From Kerstersia similis (lineage in GTDB: Bacteria; Pseudomonadota; Gammaproteobacteria; Burkholderiales; Burkholderiaceae_B): a DNA stretch of 64,000 bases. The stretch covers positions 1 through 64,000 of the forward strand of contig NZ_CBCSIQ010000005.1 in NCBI RefSeq assembly GCF_965139615.1. Direction: 5' to 3'. A program made the translations under genes and the position numbers. The notes beneath the pieces are model-generated. The model did not search any database, was not told where the DNA came from, and saw only the letters and a program-made list of their open reading frames with translations. Shown here one piece after another: positions 17,620 to 26,355 of the stretch. Position 1 is the stretch's first letter; every line of letters begins with the position of its first letter.

Positions 17620-18186
17620 TCAAAACCAGGGAATGGTCGCTACCTGACTCAAGCCATAGGAATTGAAGCTCCCGGATCGGGCTTCGTCTTGCATCTCCCC
17701 CATCAACAAGAAAATGGGAAATGATTGCCCTGTACTACCGCTGCGAATCTGTATGAACGGTAAATCCGGCTGTCGTTCAATACTTTCTGGAATGGCCATC
17801 ACAGCTTGCTCGAACGTTTCTCCTTTACGTTGCATACGACGCCGACGCAGGCGGTCAGCATTGGTTTTGAACTGCCTCCGCCATATATTCCGGTACTGCA
17901 CCTGTTGCGGTACTGGCAGAACGGCACTGTGTTCCATATGATCCCGCATGCCACGCAACCAATCCTTGGCTTGCAAAGCCTTCAGGCTGGGTTCCGTACC
18001 ATGCAAACGCATAACAACACCCAGCGCTTTAGGCTTCAGGCTGTAGCCAGGAAAGCTCACCCCAATATCATGACTTCCTAACTGCACCAGGACGCGATGC
18101 AACTTGGCATACAGGGCACTCATCAACTGAGTCTGGCTGAACTCCGGGTCAGGCAGCAGATGGATATCCACATAGTGGCTTGTCAT
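17620..18186 (-). CDS. cas6f: Cas6f (Csy4) crRNA-processing endoribonuclease
   Basis: A 188-residue Cas6f, which cuts the pre-crRNA at the base of the repeat hairpin and stays bound to the crRNA 3' end in the I-F Cascade. Family marks are the start HYVDIHLLPDPEFSQTQLMS, the catalytic His at residue 30 (LYAKLHRVLVQLG), the arginine-rich helix that grips the stem (NADRLRRRRMQRKG), and the C-terminal SGSTGQSFPIF and IPWF. It is 12 bases after cas7f, with GAGGGGAGC as ribosome site, and is the last gene before the array. Confidence 0.97.
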   Translation of the reverse strand: MTSHYVDIHLLPDPEFSQTQLMSALYAKLHRVLVQLGSHDIGVSFPGYSLKPKALGVVMRLHGTEPSLKALQAKDWLRGMRDHMEHSAVLPVPQQVQYRNIWRRQFKTNADRLRRRRMQRKGETFEQAVMAIPESIERQPDLPFIQIRSGSTGQSFPIFLLMGEMQDEARSGSFNSYGLSQVATIPWF

Positions 18187-18198
18187 ACCATGCTCCCC

Positions 18199-19218
18199 TC
18201 AATTCCCCGCGTCACCAAAGACCCCACCACGAATCAGGACGGCCATCACGAAATGCTGTTGCGCTTGGGCAGGGGCTTTGTCTTTCAAAATCCAGTCATC
18301 CAGCAAGTTGTAGAAATCCTGTTTTTGTTTGGGCTGCCGATATGCTTTCCCCTGGGTCGTGACGGAACCGTACGGTTCCACAGCGATCGGCCCCATCTCT
18401 TCCGCTCCGTCATACCAATCATCAATGGTACGCAATGCATTTCCCAGTTTTTGAGAGTGCATCCCTGCAACACCATCAACGTCATACAGCGTCTTGCTTT
18501 TATCTCCTCGGCCCCGATCCAGAACCAGCTCCTGGGAAGGAAAAACCTCCTGTCCTGCACCAATACGTACAAATGCAGTGACTTGCAGTAAGACATGTTG
18601 CTCGCCCGCCAAACCTTGGGCGATCACCGCGGCCAATGCGTCCCGCTGGGCTTGTTCAGCCCCCGCCTCAAAGTTGCGCAGTCCCAGTTGCAAGGCATCG
18701 AATTGCCACGACTGCACTGGCAGCCCCTTTTCCAGTTGCGCCACGTTCACCTGAACCTGCTCTGCCCCAACCCGGTTACGCCACAGAAAGCGGCCATTGG
18801 CCAGATTGTGCGCATAGCGTTTGGCCAGTTCAGCAAAACCGTGCGTCTGCACATACGATGCCACCGTACTCAACAGCTTGGCTTCATAGTCAGCATTGTT
18901 GCAGGCCGAGGGCTTGCCCGCCCCGGACAGCACACGCAGCGTAAAGCTGACCCTCAAGGTATCTGCATCCGCCGGCAAGGTGGCCACATCAACCGTCTGA
19001 AGATTGGGATTTTCAATCGCAGCATCCAGTTTGACCGGATCTTGGTCTTTGGCTTTCAAACGATTGGAAATCGTACCGCGTACTGCCTTTTCCCGTAGCG
19101 TTACTGGCAACCATGAACCGGACTGCGCCAGCTTGTCCCATGAACCAGAATGGAACAGCGCATCTGACGGATCGAGTTTGCGTTCAAAAGCCAATACCGA
19201 AGCAGTTTTCAAAGACAT
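18199..19218 (-). CDS. cas7f: Cas7f (Csy3) Cascade backbone subunit
   Basis: A 339-residue Cas7f, the subunit that polymerises along the crRNA spacer in type I-F Cascade (six copies in the characterised complex). It begins MSLKTASVLAFERKLDPSD and contains GSWDKLAQSGSWLPV and NGRFLWRNRVGAEQVQV, typical of Csy3. The ATG at 19218 has AAGGAATTGCC before it, and it follows cas5f by 32 bases. The length is close to that of characterised Csy3 proteins. Confidence 0.96.
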   Translation of the reverse strand: MSLKTASVLAFERKLDPSDALFHSGSWDKLAQSGSWLPVTLREKAVRGTISNRLKAKDQDPVKLDAAIENPNLQTVDVATLPADADTLRVSFTLRVLSGAGKPSACNNADYEAKLLSTVASYVQTHGFAELAKRYAHNLANGRFLWRNRVGAEQVQVNVAQLEKGLPVQSWQFDALQLGLRNFEAGAEQAQRDALAAVIAQGLAGEQHVLLQVTAFVRIGAGQEVFPSQELVLDRGRGDKSKTLYDVDGVAGMHSQKLGNALRTIDDWYDGAEEMGPIAVEPYGSVTTQGKAYRQPKQKQDFYNLLDDWILKDKAPAQAQQHFVMAVLIRGGVFGDAGN

Positions 19219-19250
19219 GGCAATTCCTTTCTCATCACAATGGATATGTT

Positions 19251-20309
19251 TCAATGATTTGAATGTTCGGTTCCGATGGTTCCGATATCTGGCGCATCCT
19301 CCAGCGCCTCGTCTCGCCCGCCGACAGGGCGATAACCGTTGCAACACTGGTACAGACCTTGCTCAGCCCGGGTTTCCGTCCACCAGAGAATATCGGTGAT
19401 CGCAGACAGGCGATGTGGACTGATCCACTGCCCGAGTGAATACACACTTTCCACAAACCGGAATGGCGTTTTTCTGTCGCGGGCGTGTTCAACCTGCCCA
19501 CCGGGGTACAACTCAGACAACGCACCATACCCAACCGGAATTGGCACCAGCCAGCCGGCACCCAGGGGCCTGTCATGCTTCCAGTTGACCTTGCCCTCCT
19601 CCTCTGTACTGCGCCAGTTGAAACGAGCAAGATCCATCCAGGCGTCCAATGCCGTGGCCTCTGCCTGCTCCGTCTGCAATTGCGCCAAGCGCTGTTGCAA
19701 CAGGTCGTCACGGCTGACCAGCGCGAAGCCCGGCAACCAGCGACGGCGCAACAGGCGGAACTGAGTCAGCCTATCCTCAGCATTCCCCGGTATCGCAAGC
19801 AATACCGGAGTAATAGACTGCCCGGGCTCCGGGGTAGCGTGCACAACGGAACCACCGGCAATTCGCATGGCTACCAGCATGTGACGTATGGCCCAGGCCA
19901 GTTCCTGTCGTTTCTCCTGGTCTTGGTACAGCACATTATTCCTGTCGTCCACCTCTCCGCCATCTACCTGAAATACCAGGGTGATATCCAGATGAATGCG
20001 GCCTTCCTCCACGATGGCGGCGGTACTGCCATCTTTATCGACGGGATTGCGGCTCAGACGGAATGTCTTGACGTAGCCGTCATGAACCAGCTCTTCATGC
20101 CAGTGGCAGATCACCCCCACTTTTTCCAGCACCAAAGGAATATTCTCGACGGCCAGTTTTCTTTCCAGCGCCCACATCAGGCCAAGAAAAGCCGTCATCG
20201 CAGGAAACCCATGAGTCAAGGGACTGGAAATGGCATTGGCATTCTGAATACGCAAATGCGGCACGACCAGCAAGCCCTTGCCATCAAGCGTATGACGAAA
20301 GTCGGTCAT
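19251..20309 (-). CDS. cas5f: Cas5f (Csy2) Cascade subunit
   Basis: A 352-residue Cas5f, which with Cas8f caps the crRNA 5' handle and takes part in PAM reading. The family stretch LLVVPHLRIQNANAISSPL followed by THGFPAMTAFLGLMWALER is clear near the N-terminus. The ATG at 20309 overlaps the cas8f stop by 4 bases (ATGA), so translation is coupled. Confidence 0.95.
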   Translation of the reverse strand: MTDFRHTLDGKGLLVVPHLRIQNANAISSPLTHGFPAMTAFLGLMWALERKLAVENIPLVLEKVGVICHWHEELVHDGYVKTFRLSRNPVDKDGSTAAIVEEGRIHLDITLVFQVDGGEVDDRNNVLYQDQEKRQELAWAIRHMLVAMRIAGGSVVHATPEPGQSITPVLLAIPGNAEDRLTQFRLLRRRWLPGFALVSRDDLLQQRLAQLQTEQAEATALDAWMDLARFNWRSTEEEGKVNWKHDRPLGAGWLVPIPVGYGALSELYPGGQVEHARDRKTPFRFVESVYSLGQWISPHRLSAITDILWWTETRAEQGLYQCCNGYRPVGGRDEALEDAPDIGTIGTEHSNH

Positions 20310-21679
20310 GCCTGCCCTCCCGCGCGAGTCGGGATATAACGCGGCGCTTTCTGTTCCACACGCAAACGATGCAGGCGTTGCGCCCAACCATCCGTACGCT
20401 CATCTACCAACAGTTCCTTTTTCCATTCACGCGCCTCAATATCTCCGACCCGGAATTCCTTGCTCAGATGGGTATTGAGCCAATTGCCAAAACGCTCTCC
20501 GATCTGCGCCGGCCAATCCATGAACAGCCACAGACTACGAAATGCCTCATCGTTTTCCGCGCGCTTGGGATCCAGCCAAAGTTGCTCAGGCAATGCCAGT
20601 TTGCAACGCGCATCCGCCGTCCAACCCGTGGGCCACCCTCGCTGCAACTCGCCTGCCAGGGTCACCATCTCGTCAATCAGGCTGGTCACATAGGTCTCCA
20701 CCCGATCGCGGGTTTCCACATTGGACGGCGGATCGCTTTTCAGGAATTTCAGAAACGCCTTGACGGTTGGCTTTACCCCTTCGCGGGCAAGCAGCATGTG
20801 ATCGAACACAGACTGCAAACCCCAAGGCTGGCGCAACTTCCCTGATTGCCATTGCGGCGGCAAGGATGCCAGCAGGTAGTTATTGCCGCCACGCTCACTG
20901 TTCAACTGGCTGATGTTCTGTGGTTTGGTACCTCCAAGCTTCTGTACGGCCAAGCCTGGGTACTCATGCAGAACGCCGTCATGCACCCGCCCCTCCCTGC
21001 GAGCCGCCCGCGCTGCTTTATTGTTTTCGCCAAAGCGGTCCTCTTGTATCGTGGCAAACACCACGTGGGCCAGCGATGTCGCATACAAGGGCGCCAACAG
21101 GTGATACTGCCCGTCGTCCGTGGCGTCCCCGTCTGCCAGCCAATAGAGCTGCTTGGCGCGGACATGGCTACTCAATCCACCTTCACGCGCCTGGGTGAGG
21201 CCGATGAAGGCCGCCTGCCATTGTTCGGCCTGCGCCGGATCGGAATGCAACGCGGCAATCACTGCAGCATCATCCGCCAGCAGCCACGCCAGTATCGTCT
21301 GACCGTCTATAGATAGTTTGAGGAATTTATAGACATCCAGCGCCGCCGCGTTGCCCACGACATCCGCAGAGAAGTCCTGCTTCAATAGATGGCTGCCCAC
21401 CAGCGCATGCGCTGGCAATTGCGCCGGCATGCAATACAGATTCGTGCCGCGAGCATCGGGGTGGATGGGTTTCAGCGCATGGGTAACCGCCTGAATCTGC
21501 CGGACGCGGCGTGCGGCATCTTCCAGCCAACGCTCGGCCTGAAATTGAGCGATCCATTCACTGCGCTTGGGGTCATCTTCCGCAAGCTTTTCAATTTTGG
21601 CTTGCAGGCGTTCCTGCAGGAATGCCTGGATAACGGCACGCGTACGCTGTGTCCGCCCCGCTTCATCACTTGCTGACAA
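20306..21679 (-). CDS. cas8f: Cas8f (Csy1) Cascade large subunit
   Basis: A 457-residue Cas8f, the large subunit that recognises the protospacer-adjacent motif and recruits Cas3. Landmarks are FLQERLQAKIEKL, WLEDAARRVRQIQAVTHALK, then PIHPDARGTNLYC, DVVGNAAALDVYKFLKL and LGGTKPQNISQLNSERGGNN, all diagnostic of Csy1. It starts with TTG at 21679, with AAGGAG five bases before it; no ATG fits. The 87-base AT-rich gap after cas3 may hold a promoter for the cas8f-cas5f-cas7f-cas6f operon. Confidence 0.96.
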   Translation of the reverse strand: MSASDEAGRTQRTRAVIQAFLQERLQAKIEKLAEDDPKRSEWIAQFQAERWLEDAARRVRQIQAVTHALKPIHPDARGTNLYCMPAQLPAHALVGSHLLKQDFSADVVGNAAALDVYKFLKLSIDGQTILAWLLADDAAVIAALHSDPAQAEQWQAAFIGLTQAREGGLSSHVRAKQLYWLADGDATDDGQYHLLAPLYATSLAHVVFATIQEDRFGENNKAARAARREGRVHDGVLHEYPGLAVQKLGGTKPQNISQLNSERGGNNYLLASLPPQWQSGKLRQPWGLQSVFDHMLLAREGVKPTVKAFLKFLKSDPPSNVETRDRVETYVTSLIDEMVTLAGELQRGWPTGWTADARCKLALPEQLWLDPKRAENDEAFRSLWLFMDWPAQIGERFGNWLNTHLSKEFRVGDIEAREWKKELLVDERTDGWAQRLHRLRVEQKAPRYIPTRAGGQA

Positions 21680-21766
21680 GATCGCTCCTTTCCAGAGACC
21701 AAAAATAATCTAAATTAAAAAATACTCATAAATTGAAATATACCAATCTCTAATCGCAGGACAAGC

Positions 21767-24700
21767 TCAGCCCTTCCGCGCAAACCCCAGCCAAGGATGC
21801 CAATACCATCCTTGGTTGTTCTCCGCCTTGACCCGCAAGGTCACCGTCGCAAACTTTTCCGCGAATGTTCTCAGCGGCATATCCATCTCCTCGGCCTGGG
21901 CACGCATCGCTGCCATCATGTCCGCATCCCCCCAGCAGCTGATCTGCGCATGGGTCAAGGCTTCCTGCGCAATACGGGTATTCAGAAGCTCCCATTCGTC
22001 ATAACCCCGCTCCCACTTCCGGGGCCCTTTAACGATACGGTAGAGGCGGTAATCTTCTTCGTCTTCTGTCGGCAGGAACACGAGTTCTTCCTCTGGCTGG
22101 GTTTCCAGGCGAAAAGGCTGTGCCTGCTGCATCGCAGCCGTCAGGCAGACATTGTTGGCCTGCCAGAAACTGCTGGCGTTCAGCTGCACCGTCTTCGCCA
22201 CTGAGGCACTGGCACTGTCTCCCGGAACTGCCGTTGTCTGACGCGCCAGTCGGTTGCGACGCACCGGCGCCGCCAATGACCCGCCATTGGGCAACATTTG
22301 TTCTGCCAGCCGCTGATGCTCCAGATCCACCAGATTGCGATCCGGCTGCCATTCGTGCTGCGGTCTGGGCTGAATGCGCAGCCTGGCATCCACAGCCATC
22401 TGCCATTGTTCATCCAGCCAGGGTTTCAACAAATCAGCCAGATGATGTGTTTGCAAGACCGACGCCCTGCTTTCAAAGCCCGGCTTGCAATAGGCAACGC
22501 CATCCCTGCTTTCGTAATGCTTCAGGTTGGTCTGGCACACCAATAGATTGGGCTGCGTAATCGGCTTATTCGGACGATGGCGCAACACCCGGCCCGCCAG
22601 CTGTATCAATGAACGCATGGAAGAAGGCTCGACGACGGCCCAGTCATAATCGTGATCACGACCGACTTCCGTCACCGGCGAGCCCAACACGATAAACAAC
22701 TGATCAGATTCCTCATGCGTATCAATGGCTCGCCGAATATCCGGCAAGTCAAATACGGCATATTCATCCCGACGATCCAGCGTACCGTCCAGCCGGTGTT
22801 CAATCGCCGAGCGCATAAATAGCGGAAACTGCGAGTGATAGACACACAAATGAATATGCACCCCGGCCGGCACAGGCTGCCTGAACAACGCCAGTGCCAC
22901 ATCAAATAGCGGCGCGATGTTTGCCATGCGTATCAAGCCGAAGCTGATACGCTTCTCTTGCCCACCCCTATGTTTGGGATCCACGCTGTGATGGTATCGG
23001 TGCAACCTGAGCGCCGCCTGCAAAAGGGTGTGAGCAAAAGCCTCACGCCGCTCCTGTGATGCCAATTGCCCCAAGCCCTTGGGCAAAGGTGACACCTGCA
23101 TACGCCTGCGTGCGTGCTTGGTGGTTTGCATGCTCAATTCGGCTGCACGCTTGCCGACAAACTGCAAGTGTTGCTCTTCAAAAGCGGCTGCATCCGTACA
23201 CTCAACATGCTGCTGGCTGAACTCATCCACCCACAGGCAGGGGATGCAAGGCGATTCATCCGACCGCTCCCCCCGGTTGCGCTGATACCTTTTTCGCCCC
23301 TCCAGATAGGCCATGAACAGCCCCTGAACCAGGGCTGGCGGCAAGGTTGCCGACGACAACAGCAACCGCGTACCCAACAGCCCTGCCCAATGCACAAGTC
23401 GCGTCAATGCTGGCAAATCCGCCAGATCGAAATCATCCGGCTCGTCCAGAACGAGATCCCCCGTCATCAGGCGCAGCATGGGCGCAATCTGGCTGCCCCC
23501 ACGCAGACTTTCAGTCGCTGGCATCAAATGATCGACCGTACAAACCAGCAAGGGTGCAGCCAGCAATTTGCGGGCACCAGCATCCCGTCCCAGATATTGC
23601 AATACCGGATGCTGATCATTGCCCTCGAACACCACATGCGTGGTTTCGTCCAGCAATGCCCGGCTTGAAGCCGAGCCCGTATTTTCTGCGACGGTTTCGT
23701 AGTACTCGAATAATTGGCGACTGGCTGTCCCACCAACCAGAATCGCCAGTTCATCCTCGGCCAGCCCCAGATCCTGCTGAAAGCTGCGCCCGGTTTGCAG
23801 CGTTAAGGTCCGCAAGCCAATCGCAAACGCACAGCGCATGCCTTGCTGGGAATTGGCCAGCGCATTCATGATGCGTGCATTCCCCAGCGTTTTGCCACAC
23901 CCGGTGGACGCCATATTGACGATAAACGCTCCTTGCAAGGCCGAACGCCCTGCCAAACCGGCCGCACAGTCAACCGCCTTGTCCTGCCACCGAAAACGCG
24001 GGTTGCTGCTGCGCATTTTCAAGCGTTTGTGGTTACGCAGATGTGCCAGCTGCCGCGTCAGCCCTGGCAAGGCATGCACCACCCGGCTGGCAGCCTGTTC
24101 CACACCGAGTAGATGCTCATCCAGTGTCTGATTCAATACGTTTTCCCCGCCATGACGAGTGGTATTGGCATAGAGACGACTCTTGGCTGACAGGAAAGCT
24201 TGCCGCTCGACCACTGCCTTACCGTGTGTATCAATGCCCAGACTGGAGTAATAGTGATCTCCCAGCATCAGGGATAGCCTTGCCAGATGCATCACATAGG
24301 TATCGCATGGCAGGTCTGCCATCTTATCTGCAGGCACACCCTGCGCTGGTCCCGGCACCGGCAGGGCTTTCAACAAACCAATCGCCATGCGTGCGGCACG
24401 TTTACGCCAGGCTGATGCCACAACAGGCAAGGGCTGGCTGAACTGCCAGTACCTGCGTACCTTCGCTTTAGCCTGTTCCCGGCGCTGTGCGCTCGTATAG
24501 GGCTCGTTCCAGTTGGCGTCTATTCTTCCCAGGACATCAGCCAGATCGCCAACATTCAACTCGGTCTGCACTTTGCCATGCCAGACCTTCGCCTCCTGAC
24601 TGCTGGCAGCCTCCGGCACGGCGGGCAGGCGATGATGAGACAGAATCAGCCAGGCCAGTGCCCGCGCCAGCGGCGGCAAAACCGTCAAGGGATTCATGGA

Positions 24701-25042
24701 CGCATCCGGCGGGTTATCCAGCCCATCCCGTTGCAAAGCCGGACTCGTCCACTGCTGCGCCCACAAAGCAACGTCCTGTGCATCTGCAGCGTTAGCCAGT
24801 TGTTGCAGCCATACCCGGTCATCCGTCAACCCGCCGCAGCTCGTCACAAAGGCCTGAAATAGGCGGACGGATACCCATTCATGACGATAGAGATTTTTCT
24901 CTTTAAGGTCTCCCGTCAAACGATCCTGAAAGGCATCACTGGCCTTACCCAGATCGTGCATTAATGCCGCCAGCGCACTCAATTGCTGGATGATTTTCAG
25001 GCTATGCCAGGTACTTAGATCTGATGCAGGAATGTCTTCCAT
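21767..25042 (-). CDS. cas3: Cas3 HD nuclease-helicase of type I-F, lacking the N-terminal Cas2 domain
   Basis: A 1091-residue type I-F Cas3, the nuclease-helicase recruited by Cascade to degrade target DNA. The HD domain begins at once (H29-D30 in LMHDLGKASDAFQ, then YRHEWVSVRLFQAF and LSHHRLP). The helicase shows Walker A (MASTGCGKTLGNARI), a DEPD box (LVLDEPDDFDL), SSATLPP and QLAGRVLRHRPNK. In standard I-F proteins about 95 residues of Cas2 precede this point. Here an in-frame stop lies upstream near 25075, and the next gene ends at 25283, so no Cas2 part can be attached. No ribosome site is strong; the ATG at 25042 is the first in frame. Confidence 0.93.
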   Translation of the reverse strand: MEDIPASDLSTWHSLKIIQQLSALAALMHDLGKASDAFQDRLTGDLKEKNLYRHEWVSVRLFQAFVTSCGGLTDDRVWLQQLANAADAQDVALWAQQWTSPALQRDGLDNPPDASMNPLTVLPPLARALAWLILSHHRLPAVPEAASSQEAKVWHGKVQTELNVGDLADVLGRIDANWNEPYTSAQRREQAKAKVRRYWQFSQPLPVVASAWRKRAARMAIGLLKALPVPGPAQGVPADKMADLPCDTYVMHLARLSLMLGDHYYSSLGIDTHGKAVVERQAFLSAKSRLYANTTRHGGENVLNQTLDEHLLGVEQAASRVVHALPGLTRQLAHLRNHKRLKMRSSNPRFRWQDKAVDCAAGLAGRSALQGAFIVNMASTGCGKTLGNARIMNALANSQQGMRCAFAIGLRTLTLQTGRSFQQDLGLAEDELAILVGGTASRQLFEYYETVAENTGSASSRALLDETTHVVFEGNDQHPVLQYLGRDAGARKLLAAPLLVCTVDHLMPATESLRGGSQIAPMLRLMTGDLVLDEPDDFDLADLPALTRLVHWAGLLGTRLLLSSATLPPALVQGLFMAYLEGRKRYQRNRGERSDESPCIPCLWVDEFSQQHVECTDAAAFEEQHLQFVGKRAAELSMQTTKHARRRMQVSPLPKGLGQLASQERREAFAHTLLQAALRLHRYHHSVDPKHRGGQEKRISFGLIRMANIAPLFDVALALFRQPVPAGVHIHLCVYHSQFPLFMRSAIEHRLDGTLDRRDEYAVFDLPDIRRAIDTHEESDQLFIVLGSPVTEVGRDHDYDWAVVEPSSMRSLIQLAGRVLRHRPNKPITQPNLLVCQTNLKHYESRDGVAYCKPGFESRASVLQTHHLADLLKPWLDEQWQMAVDARLRIQPRPQHEWQPDRNLVDLEHQRLAEQMLPNGGSLAAPVRRNRLARQTTAVPGDSASASVAKTVQLNASSFWQANNVCLTAAMQQAQPFRLETQPEEELVFLPTEDEEDYRLYRIVKGPRKWERGYDEWELLNTRIAQEALTHAQISCWGDADMMAAMRAQAEEMDMPLRTFAEKFATVTLRVKAENNQGWYWHPWLGFARKG

Positions 25043-25165
25043 GGGAAATCGCCTGGCTCTCTACTGTCAATAAATTAGCTTAATCTTACGTCAATCCTTT
25101 GTTATGGCTTCCTTTAACCGCCGCGACAATCGTCCTGTAACGCTCCTCTCACCTCAGAACGCAAA

Positions 25166-25200
25166 AAAACCCAAGCCAACATTGCTGCCGGCCCGGGCTT
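25166..25200 (-). terminator. Intrinsic terminator after the isocitrate lyase-family gene
   Basis: On the minus strand CCCGGGCC pairs with GGCTTGGG (two wobble pairs), and seven T residues follow. It separates the propionate locus from cas3. Confidence 0.7.
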
Positions 25201-25282
25201 CGATCACAACATGTGCAACGGGTAGCGAACCAGACGATGGCTTCGCCAGCTCCGCCCTCACACCAGGGAGCGTATCGAGTTC

Positions 25283-26155
25283 TCAGCGATACCGCTTCTC
25301 CAGTTCATCCCAGAATGGCTTGTTCACCAGCCGCTGACGTTCAAGGAAGGGGGTGACGAGTGCAGGGTCTTCCTGAACTTCCTTTTCGTCGCGCAGCACC
25401 GTGAGGGCTTTCTGCATGCCGGCGACTGCGCCTTGCAGGGCTGCGTTGGCGTACAGCACGAAGGCAAAGCCCAGGCCACCCAGTTCCGTGGCGTTGAAAA
25501 TCGGGGTTTTGCCGCCGATGACGAGGTTCATGAGTTGTGGCTTGTCCACCAGCGTCGGCAAGCGTCGAACTTCTTCCTGGGTTTCCAGCGCTTCGACAAA
25601 GAGGATGTCTGCCCCCGCTTCAGCATAGCGGCCTGCACGCTCTATGGTTTCTTCAAAGCTGTGCGTGCTGCGTGCATCGGTGCGCGCCATGACCAAAAAG
25701 TCGGCGTCGCGGCGCGCATCGACAGCGGCTTTGATTTTTCCGACCATTTCATCGGCCGCGATGACTTCCTTGCCGGAAAAGTGCCCACAGCGCTTGGGGC
25801 TGACCTGGTCTTCCAGCTGGATGCAGTCGGCACCGGCACGCTCCAGCGTGCGCACGGCGTGATAGGTGTTGAGCGCATTGCCAAAGCCGGTGTCGGCATC
25901 CACCAATAGCGGAACCTCCACGGCATCGCGGATGCGGGCTGTGTGCTCGGCTATGTCGCTCAGCCCCATGAACCCTTGGTCCGGCAGACCAAAACTCATG
26001 TTGGTGACGCCCGCCCCGGTGATATAGATGGCTTCAAAGCCCAGGTCCGCAATGACCCGGGCCGACAAGGCGTTGAATGCACCCGGGACGATGATGCCGC
26101 GCCGGGCTTCGGCCAGTGCGCGCAGTTTTTTCCTTGGGGATGATGACTGACTCAT
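25283..26155 (-). CDS. Isocitrate lyase/PEP mutase family lyase, probable PrpB function
   Basis: A 290-residue TIM-barrel lyase of the isocitrate lyase/PEP mutase superfamily. It shows the metal-binding LLVDADTGFGNALNTY, the LEDQVSPKRCGHFSGKEV loop with the catalytic cysteine, and MARTDARSTHSFEETIERA. Its place behind prpC and prpD suggests 2-methylisocitrate lyase, giving pyruvate and succinate. However, the region around NLVIGGKTPIFNATELGGLG looks more like dimethylmalate lyase or oxaloacetate decarboxylase members than classical PrpB, so no symbol is given. The ATG at 26155 has AAGGA upstream. Confidence 0.75.
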   Translation of the reverse strand: MSQSSSPRKKLRALAEARRGIIVPGAFNALSARVIADLGFEAIYITGAGVTNMSFGLPDQGFMGLSDIAEHTARIRDAVEVPLLVDADTGFGNALNTYHAVRTLERAGADCIQLEDQVSPKRCGHFSGKEVIAADEMVGKIKAAVDARRDADFLVMARTDARSTHSFEETIERAGRYAEAGADILFVEALETQEEVRRLPTLVDKPQLMNLVIGGKTPIFNATELGGLGFAFVLYANAALQGAVAGMQKALTVLRDEKEVQEDPALVTPFLERQRLVNKPFWDELEKRYR

Positions 26156-26274
26156 TTCATGTATTCCTTCAAATTGCAGCCACTCAGATCCGTGATGCCG
26201 GCCATCCGGCACCCTGGCTTGCCCGGCAAGGCACGCCAAGGGGTCCTGATTCAACCTCGGCCAGGTGGCGAAAC

Positions 26275-26299
26275 AGCGCCAGCCGTGGGGACTGGCGCT
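26275..26299. repeat. Perfect 8-bp inverted repeat between prpD and the lyase gene
   Basis: AGCGCCAG and CTGGCGCT face each other in the 200-base gap within the propionate cluster. It may form an mRNA hairpin that sets the ratio of upstream to downstream message. Confidence 0.5.
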
Positions 26300-26355
26300 G
26301 CCCGGTAGATACCCGCATCAACCTGGCATCTACCTATGCCGATGGCTGGGAGGCT

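Noticed and set aside
25043..25282. Possible remnant of cas1 or of the Cas2 domain upstream of cas3
   Set aside because: Translation in the cas3 frame meets a stop near 25075, and the rest holds only a terminator and low-complexity sequence; I see no Cas1 or Cas2 motif.
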